A DNA stretch of 19,194 nt. It comes from an uncultured Saprospiraceae bacterium (GTDB taxonomy: Bacteria; Bacteroidota; Bacteroidia; Chitinophagales; Saprospiraceae). Position numbers and translations under genes: made by a program. The notes under the pieces are model-generated. The model did no database searches. It worked only from the letters and a program-made list of their open reading frames with translations, and was not told where the DNA came from. The DNA is taken from contig CALLAG010000220.1 of NCBI GenBank assembly GCA_938002705.1, positions 1-19,194 of the forward strand, in the 5' to 3' direction. This document shows positions 13,792 through 19,194 of this stretch, in pieces. The number at the start of each line of letters is the position of its first letter. The first letter of the stretch is position 1.

Positions 13792-15747
13792 ATGGGTATG
13801 TACTTATTAGGATATGATATAGGTAGTTCTTCGATTAAGACAGCCTTAGTAGATGCGACAACTAAGGAGGTTATAGATGTGGTACAATATCCAGAGCAAG
13901 AGATGGAAATGATCTCTAGACAAAAAGGATGGGCAGAGCAGCAGCCAGAATTATGGTGGAGATATCTATGCTTAGGCAGCAAGAAGATAATCGAGAAAAA
14001 TAATATCAATCCTACCGAAATAGAATCTATAGGCATCAGTTATCAGATGCATGGTCTTGTCATCGTTAATGAAGCACAGCAGGTACTGCGACCCGCTATT
14101 ATATGGTGTGATAGTAGGGCAGTATCGATAGGCGACCGAGCCAGTAAGATAATGGGTAAGGATTTTTGTTTAGAAAATTATCAAAACTCACCAGGTAACT
14201 TTACAGCCAGTAAACTCAAGTGGGTCAAAGATAATGAACCAGATATATACAAGAGAATCTACAAGATTATGTTGCCTGGAGACTATATCGCCATGAAATT
14301 TACTGGGGACATCAGTACTACAATATCTGGCCTCTCAGAAGGCGTATTATGGAACTTCAAAGAGAAAAAACTGGCGACAAGATTATTAGATCATTATGGC
14401 ATTGCTCATGATCTGATTCCTGATATAAAACCTACTTTTTCTGTAGCTGGAAGATTGACTGCAGAAGCGAGTGAGCAGACAGGTTTAGCGGTTGGTACTA
14501 AGGTATCCTATAGGGCAGGTGATCAGCCTAATAATGCACTGTCTCTTAATGTACTCCGACCAGGTGAGATAGCTGCGACATGTGGGACATCTGGTGTCGT
14601 GTACGGTGTAGTTGATAGAGCTGTAGTAGATGAGGAATCTCGCATTAATGCTTTTGCACATGTTAATTATACTAAGAAGCGTACAATGGTAGGAGCTCTG
14701 CTCTGTATCAATGGAGCAGGGATACAATACAGCTGGATGCGGAAGCAGATTGCTCGCCCAGACCGGAGTTATGAAGATATGGAACGCATGCTTGCAAGTG
14801 TACCTGTAGGTGCTGAAGGCGTTTTTATTTTTCCATTTGGCAATGGTGCCGAGCGTATATTTTCTAATAGAAGTGTAGAAAGTCATATAAGTAATATCGA
14901 ATTTAACAGACACGGTAGAGCACATATATATAGGGCAGCTATAGAAGGTGTTGCATTTGCATTTGTCCATGGTATCAATATCCTTAAGGATATGGGCGTG
15001 GAGATCAATAAGATACGAGTAGGCAATGATAATATGTTTCAATCAGAGGTATTCGCTACCACAATAGCTACTCTGTCAGGCGTAGATATAGAAGTATATA
15101 ATACAACCGGCGCTATAGGTGCTGCACTCGCATCAGGTCATGGGTGTGGTATGTATCCTTCTATTAATAGAGTTATGGCACAGGCTAAGCCGGTAAGACT
15201 ATACAAGCCAGCACATAATGCTGCGGAGTATTTTAAGGCTTATCGATACTGGTGTGATAAGTTGCAAGTACTACTGGATTCTGATCAGGAGGATAAGCTA
15301 TCTCCTGTGGATAATGAAGATATGCCAGAGAAGGATAAAGTCATTGCACAGCAGAACATGATTATCGCTCGCCAGAAGAATAAGATTGAAGACATAAAAA
15401 ACCACCTCATTGGCTTAAGGGGAACATTAGATAGTACTGTCATTAACAGGCTCATATCTAAGTTAGAGAACGATGAGCGACAGACAGAAAAAACCAATAA
15501 TCATATCAACCTTCTTTCAGAACCATTTATAAGTCATCTTAATTCTATGTATCCGGACTTGAGTTTTGAAGAGTTAAAGATGTGCAAGTATCTCAAGCTT
15601 AAATTTACAACTAAAGAAATCGCGGAAAAACTAAATCTAACCTATCGAGGAGCAGAGACCAAGCGCTACAGGCTCAGAAGAAAGTTGCAAGTAGAAAAAG
15701 GAGTCTCAATATTCAGTTACCTGGAGAACTTGATGGTTGAGATATAG
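13792..15747 (+). CDS. xylB: Xylulokinase fused to a C-terminal LuxR/GerE-type helix-turn-helix domain
   Basis: Residues 1 to ~497 are an FGGY-family xylulokinase that phosphorylates D-xylulose in the cytoplasm: phosphate-binding LGYDIGSSSIK near the N-terminus, substrate motif YQMHG, IIWCDSRA, catalytic-base Asp244 in AGDQPNNA, then ATCGTSG. The late nucleotide-site motif is VGNDNMFQSEVF instead of the common GGGA-S type, as in other Bacteroidota xylulokinases. Xylulokinases usually end near 500 residues. This one runs on to 651: a charged linker with coiled-coil character (about 511-575, KVIAQQNMIIARQKNKI), then SHLNSMYPDLSFEELKMCKY (about 581-600) and a helix-turn-helix (about 605-632, TTKEIAEKLNLTYRGAETKR, YRLRRKL). 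That tail matches the LuxR-like DNA-binding end of many Bacteroidota regulators. The frame is unbroken. The kinase is secure, the domain call strong, the regulatory role inferred. Confidence 0.92.
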   Translation: MGMYLLGYDIGSSSIKTALVDATTKEVIDVVQYPEQEMEMISRQKGWAEQQPELWWRYLCLGSKKIIEKNNINPTEIESIGISYQMHGLVIVNEAQQVLRPAIIWCDSRAVSIGDRASKIMGKDFCLENYQNSPGNFTASKLKWVKDNEPDIYKRIYKIMLPGDYIAMKFTGDISTTISGLSEGVLWNFKEKKLATRLLDHYGIAHDLIPDIKPTFSVAGRLTAEASEQTGLAVGTKVSYRAGDQPNNALSLNVLRPGEIAATCGTSGVVYGVVDRAVVDEESRINAFAHVNYTKKRTMVGALLCINGAGIQYSWMRKQIARPDRSYEDMERMLASVPVGAEGVFIFPFGNGAERIFSNRSVESHISNIEFNRHGRAHIYRAAIEGVAFAFVHGINILKDMGVEINKIRVGNDNMFQSEVFATTIATLSGVDIEVYNTTGAIGAALASGHGCGMYPSINRVMAQAKPVRLYKPAHNAAEYFKAYRYWCDKLQVLLDSDQEDKLSPVDNEDMPEKDKVIAQQNMIIARQKNKIEDIKNHLIGLRGTLDSTVINRLISKLENDERQTEKTNNHINLLSEPFISHLNSMYPDLSFEELKMCKYLKLKFTTKEIAEKLNLTYRGAETKRYRLRRKLQVEKGVSIFSYLENLMVEI

Positions 15748-15767
15748 TCAACATTTGTATTAAATCA

Positions 15768-15796
15768 TTGGAGCATATATAGCATATTAGCTCCAA
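15768..15796 (+). other. Hairpin in the xylB-xylA gap
   Basis: TTGGAGC (15768-15774) pairs perfectly with GCTCCAA (15790-15796) around a 15-base AT-rich loop. No T-run follows, so it is not a standard intrinsic terminator. It lies in the 75-base gap between the kinase-regulator gene and xylose isomerase, the widest gap in the second block. It could stabilise or process the mRNA, or serve as a protein site. Function unknown. Confidence 0.45.
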
Positions 15797-15822
15797 GTAA
15801 TCAACAGAAATACCATAACCAT

Positions 15823-17148
15823 ATGATATCAAAGAAAAAAACTGAATACTTCAAAGGTATAGACAAAATCAAATATGAGGGACATGATTCTAAGAATGCG
15901 ATGTCATTTAAGTATTACGAACCTAAGCGCAAGGTCATGGGCAAATCTATGGAGAAACACTTCAAATTTGCTGCAGCATATTGGCATTCGTTCTGTAACA
16001 CAGGAGGAGATCCTTTTGGTGGAGGTACTCGGATACTTCCCTGGGACAAAGCCTCAGATCCAGTGCAGAGAGCGAAAGATAAGTTAGATGCCGCATTTGA
16101 ATTTATGACCAAATTAGGTATTAAGTATTACTGCTTTCATGACGTAGACTTAGTAGATGAAGGATCAAGTCTTAAGGAATCTAAAAAGCGATTAGTAGAA
16201 GTAGCCGACTATGCTTTGATCAAACAAAAGAAATCTAAGATCAAAGTATTATGGGGCACTGCTAATCTATTTAGTCACTCCAGATATATGAACGGAGCAG
16301 CTACTAACCCAGACTTCAAAGTCGTATGCCATGCCGCAGGTCAAGTAAAAAATGCGATAGATACAACCATTAAGTTAGGTGGAGAAAACTATGTGTTCTG
16401 GGGAGGCAGAGAAGGTTATATGACACTGCTTAATACAGACATGAAAAGAGAGCAGGAGCATCTGGCAATGTTTCTGAGTAAGTGCCGGGACTATGCACGT
16501 GCTAGAGGATTTAAAGGTACATTTTTTATAGAGCCTAAGCCGATGGAGCCTTCTAAGCATCAGTATGACTTTGATTCTGCTACTGTGATAGGCTTCTTAC
16601 GACAGTATGATCTATTAGAAGATTTTAAGATCAATGTAGAAGTTAACCATGCTACATTGGCTAATCACACATTTGAACATGAGCTGCAAGTCGCAGCAGA
16701 TGCAGGACTACTAGGCTCTATAGATGCTAATAGAGGTGATTATCAGAATGGATGGGATACGGATCAGTTTCCAGTAGATATATATGAGCTTGCTCAAGCG
16801 ATGCTCGTCCTATTACAATCTGGAGGCTTACAGGGAGGAGGTGTTAATTTTGATGCTAAGCTGAGAAGAAACTCTACAGACCTCGCAGATATGTTCTATG
16901 CACACATAGGCGGGATGGATGCTTTTGCCAGAGCATTACTGACAGCAGAGTCAATATTAAAAAAATCAGACTACAAAAAAATTAGGAAAAATAGATACTC
17001 GAGCTTTGACAAGGGAAAGGGTAAACTGTTCGAAAAAGGAAAATTATCACTCAAGGATATGGCATCATTATCCTTAGAATATGGTGAGCCAGAGCAACTG
17101 AGCGGTAAGCAAGAGCTATTAGAAAACATCATCAATAATCATATATAA
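15823..17148 (+). CDS. xylA: Xylose isomerase
   Basis: Cytoplasmic metal-dependent isomerase converting D-xylose to D-xylulose, the substrate of the adjacent kinase. The 441-residue length and motifs match the longer class II enzymes such as that of E. coli. Early motif AYWHSFCNTGGDPFG is followed by catalytic His106 and the nearby Asp109 in CFHDVDLVDEG. FWGGREGY and the metal/substrate ligands Glu237 and Lys239 in FIEPKPMEPSKHQYDFD come next. Glu273 and His276 lie in VEVNHATLANHTFEHE, followed by GSIDANRGDYQNGWDTDQFP. All key residues are present. No signal peptide. The ATG at 15823 gives an N-terminus typical of the family. The symporter gene begins 12 bases after its stop. Confidence 0.98.
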   Translation: MISKKKTEYFKGIDKIKYEGHDSKNAMSFKYYEPKRKVMGKSMEKHFKFAAAYWHSFCNTGGDPFGGGTRILPWDKASDPVQRAKDKLDAAFEFMTKLGIKYYCFHDVDLVDEGSSLKESKKRLVEVADYALIKQKKSKIKVLWGTANLFSHSRYMNGAATNPDFKVVCHAAGQVKNAIDTTIKLGGENYVFWGGREGYMTLLNTDMKREQEHLAMFLSKCRDYARARGFKGTFFIEPKPMEPSKHQYDFDSATVIGFLRQYDLLEDFKINVEVNHATLANHTFEHELQVAADAGLLGSIDANRGDYQNGWDTDQFPVDIYELAQAMLVLLQSGGLQGGGVNFDAKLRRNSTDLADMFYAHIGGMDAFARALLTAESILKKSDYKKIRKNRYSSFDKGKGKLFEKGKLSLKDMASLSLEYGEPEQLSGKQELLENIINNHI

Positions 17149-17160
17149 ACCAATAGATTT

Positions 17161-18774
17161 ATGGCATTCGAGACTTTAGACTGGATAGTATTAGTAGGGT
17201 ATTTCATGGTTTTATTGGGAGTTGCCTATTGGGTGATTAGACAGAAATCTAAGAATACAGAGGATTACTTTCTGGCGGGTCGGAATGTTGGATGGTTTGT
17301 AATCGGTGCATCTATATTTGCATCTAATATTGGATCTGAGCATGTAGTCGGTCTTGCAGGTACTGGAGCAGCAGGTAATATGCCCTTAGCACATTATGAG
17401 TTGCATGCGTGGATCGTCCTGTTGTTAGGTTGGTTGTTTTTGCCATTTTATATGAGAAGTGGTGTCTACACCATGCCAGAGTTTTTAGAGAAAAGATTTG
17501 ATAGTCGGTCACGATGGTTTTTGGCTATATTCTCTATTCTTGGATATATATTAACTAAGGTGTCTGTAACCATCTATGCAGGTGGTATTGTTATATCTAA
17601 TCTTTTGGGTCTTGACTTTACTGTGAGTGCTTTGATTACCGTATTGGTTACAGGTCTATACACTATACTCGGTGGTATGAGAGCAGTTGTGTATACTGAA
17701 GCGATCCAGACAGTTATTCTTATTATAGGAGCATTTATTATTACCTTTCTGGGATTACAAGCTGTAGGAGGATGGTCTGAGTTACATATGGCGGCAGGTT
17801 CATCACATTTTAATATGTGGCGTCCACCATCAGATCCTGACTTCCCATGGACGGGTATGATATTTGGCGGAACCATCGTTGGGATATGGTATTGGTGTAC
17901 AGATCAGTATATCGTACAGCGTACATTATCAGCAGCTAATATTAAGATAGGTAGAAGAGGGGCTATCTTTGGAGCTTATCTTAAGATACTACCCATCTTC
18001 ATATTTCTTGTACCAGGCATCATCGCTTATGTGCTCAAGCAGAAAGGACTACTCACTTATGAGAAGAGTGACGAGGTCTTTCCTGCATTAGTTTCTTACC
18101 TATTGCCAGTAGGACTGAGAGGTCTCGTTGCAGCTGGATTGATGGCAGCACTGATGAGTTCATTAGCTTCAGTATTTAATTCGAGTTCGACAATATTTAC
18201 AGTAGATATCTTTAAGAAGTTATATCCGGATTCCTCAGAGAAACGTCTACTTAATATTGGTCGATACGCTACAGTAGCGGTCATGGTTATAGGATTTTTA
18301 TGGGTGCCTTTTTTAGAGAGTTTATCTAAGGGAACCTTATATCAATACCTACAGAGCGTACAAGCTTATATAGCGCCGCCTATCACAGCTGTATTTTTAC
18401 TCGGTATATTATGGAAACGTATGAATGCCAAAGGAGCGATCTCAGTACTATTGCTCGGTGTAATACTGGCAGCGCTTAGGATTGCTGCAGAGCTGACAGT
18501 CCAGAGTGGAGATCAAGGCATTATGGCTACTTTTGCCAATATAAATTTTGCTCATTTAGCTATCTACTTATTTATCCTATATGTTGTGGTTGGGGTAATT
18601 GTGAGTTTGATCACTAAGCCACCTACAGAAGACAGTATTAGAGGGTTGACATTTGGGACTCTGACGGATGAGCAAAAAGTATCAGCCCGTAACAGTTACA
18701 CTATTTTGGATATCATTGCATCTCTATTCCTTATATTATCAGTGATAGGAGTCATGATGTACTTCGTAGGATAA
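17161..18774 (+). CDS. Sodium:solute symporter family sugar transporter, probably for xylose
   Basis: Inner-membrane symporter of the SSS/SGLT family (537 residues) that would bring xylose, or possibly short xylo-oligosaccharides, into the cytoplasm with sodium. The N-terminal hydrophobic segment (LDWIVLVGYFMVLLGVAYWV) is followed by the family motif TEDYFLAGRNVGWFVIGASI, then FASNIGSEHVVGLAGTGAA, which lines the sodium/substrate site in relatives. Many further hydrophobic segments follow, consistent with about 14 membrane helices. Other family landmarks are the conserved loop YTMPEFLEKRF, GGMRAVVYTEAIQ, and AALMSSLASVFNSSSTIFTVDI. It is last in the gene run, directly after xylA, which points to xylose as substrate; the sequence alone would also allow other monosaccharides. 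Confidence 0.93.
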   Translation: MAFETLDWIVLVGYFMVLLGVAYWVIRQKSKNTEDYFLAGRNVGWFVIGASIFASNIGSEHVVGLAGTGAAGNMPLAHYELHAWIVLLLGWLFLPFYMRSGVYTMPEFLEKRFDSRSRWFLAIFSILGYILTKVSVTIYAGGIVISNLLGLDFTVSALITVLVTGLYTILGGMRAVVYTEAIQTVILIIGAFIITFLGLQAVGGWSELHMAAGSSHFNMWRPPSDPDFPWTGMIFGGTIVGIWYWCTDQYIVQRTLSAANIKIGRRGAIFGAYLKILPIFIFLVPGIIAYVLKQKGLLTYEKSDEVFPALVSYLLPVGLRGLVAAGLMAALMSSLASVFNSSSTIFTVDIFKKLYPDSSEKRLLNIGRYATVAVMVIGFLWVPFLESLSKGTLYQYLQSVQAYIAPPITAVFLLGILWKRMNAKGAISVLLLGVILAALRIAAELTVQSGDQGIMATFANINFAHLAIYLFILYVVVGVIVSLITKPPTEDSIRGLTFGTLTDEQKVSARNSYTILDIIASLFLILSVIGVMMYFVG

Positions 18775-18896
18775 CAATATTGGGGTATTATTATCAATAA
18801 ACAGTTTTTATAATATTATTTTTGAATGACTTTCAAGAACTAATCTCTTAGTGAATAATTTTTATTTTATTTGCAGTGGTTTGAAAGAAAATCATA
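18775..18896. other. AT-rich downstream gap, weak possible terminator
   Basis: This is the first part of a 420-base noncoding end of the window. No gene is seen. The best terminator candidate for the second block is a weak 5-bp stem ACTAA/TTAGT (18839-18843 with 18848-18852, loop TCTC), followed by a T-rich run from about 18859. The stem has only one G-C pair, so the call is tentative. Confidence 0.3.
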
Positions 18897-19194
18897 TTAA
18901 CGATAAAAGCAAAAGCTTTTCATCGTAATTGGTTTAGAGATAATATTTGAGAGTGTAGCTCAGTCACGAAGTAAGATTTGAAGAATCTTATTCGTTGATT
19001 AACGATAAAAGCGAAATGCTTTTCATCGTAATTGGTTTATAGATGATTTTGAGAGTGTAGCTCAGTCACGAAGTAAGATTTGAAGAATCTTATTCGTTGA
19101 TTAACGATAAAAGCTAAAGCTTTTCATCGTAATTGGTTTATAGATGATTTTGAGAGTGTAGCTTCAGTCACGAAGTAAGATTTAAGAAATCTTG
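18897..19194. repeat. 102-bp tandem repeat array with paired hairpins, cut by window end
   Basis: Three head-to-tail copies start at 18897, 18999 and 19101 (period exactly 102); the third is cut at 19194, so the array probably continues. Each complete unit holds two imperfect palindromes. In copy 1, ACGATAAAAGC (18900-18910) pairs with GCTTTT-C-ATCGT (18915-18926) as 11 pairs with one bulged C. ACGAA-G-TAAGATT (18966-18978) pairs with AATCTTATTCGT (18984-18995) as 12 pairs with one bulged G. Between copies the first hairpin's loop changes (AAAA, GAAAT, TAAA) while its stem is kept. No open frame runs through it. No function is known; candidates are a noncoding structured RNA, a REP-like element or a nucleoid-protein site. 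Confidence 0.9.

Noticed and set aside
14485..15042. 185-codon open frame on the minus strand inside xylulokinase
   Set aside because: It lies wholly within a well-supported gene, has low-complexity Tyr/Ile/Thr/Cys-rich content, and shows no domain. It is a shadow frame, like the other antisense frames in the window.
18949..18966. tRNA-like D-arm string GTGTAGCTCAGT in the 102-bp repeats
   Set aside because: The string resembles the start of a tRNA, but no matching D-stem partner, anticodon arm, T-arm or acceptor stem follows. The downstream bases form an unrelated hairpin.
18897..19194. CRISPR array or integron attC array
   Set aside because: The copies abut with no variable spacers, the unit is 102 bp rather than a short repeat, and no cas genes, integrase or cassette frames are present. 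The core sites expected of attC are not seen.

Overview
The window reads as one complete xylan-to-xylulose-5-phosphate utilisation locus from a member of the Bacteroidota. The signs are a SusC/SusD pair, type IX secretion (T9SS) C-terminal sorting domains, Bacteroidota-type lipoboxes, AT-rich starts without Shine-Dalgarno sequences, and an AT-rich composition with many ATA and AGA codons. T9SS domains together with this style of intergenic repeat suggest a free-living, perhaps marine or sediment, lineage such as Saprospiria, Chitinophagia or Cytophagia rather than a gut Bacteroides. That placement is inference.

Layout: all nine genes lie on the + strand. Positions 1-669 hold no gene. They contain two near-tandem copies of a roughly 142-bp repeat (1-142, 184-326) and then an AT-rich leader with two perfect 7-3-7 inverted repeats (394-410, 610-626). 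The first block encodes the outer-membrane and surface machinery: SusC (670-3741), SusD (3759-5240), a two-IPT-domain surface glycan-binding lipoprotein (5242-6348), and a 986-residue T9SS-secreted protein of five Cys-containing, putatively carbohydrate-binding repeats (6449-9409). A strong intrinsic terminator (9421-9462) closes this block. The second block encodes a T9SS-secreted GH10 endo-xylanase (9485-11602), a periplasmic GH3 beta-xylosidase (11614-13788), a xylulokinase with a C-terminal DNA-binding extension (13792-15747), xylose isomerase (15823-17148) and a sodium/sugar symporter (17161-18774). Positions 18775-19194 are noncoding and end in a 102-bp tandem repeat array cut by the window edge.

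How the parts fit: surface GH10 cuts xylan held by the binding proteins, SusCD imports xylo-oligosaccharides, periplasmic GH3 releases xylose, the symporter takes it across the inner membrane, and XylA plus XylB feed the pentose phosphate pathway.

The most unusual item is the xylulokinase. The usual ~495-residue FGGY kinase continues without a break into a coiled-coil-like linker and a LuxR/GerE-type helix-turn-helix of the kind that ends many Bacteroidota transcription regulators. No separate regulator (hybrid two-component, AraC, SusR-like or sigma/anti-sigma) is present in the window, so this enzyme-regulator fusion is a good candidate for the locus's own sugar-responsive switch. The palindrome at 610-626, just upstream of susC, is a possible operator. 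Functions are read from motifs only; no database search or structure prediction was run.
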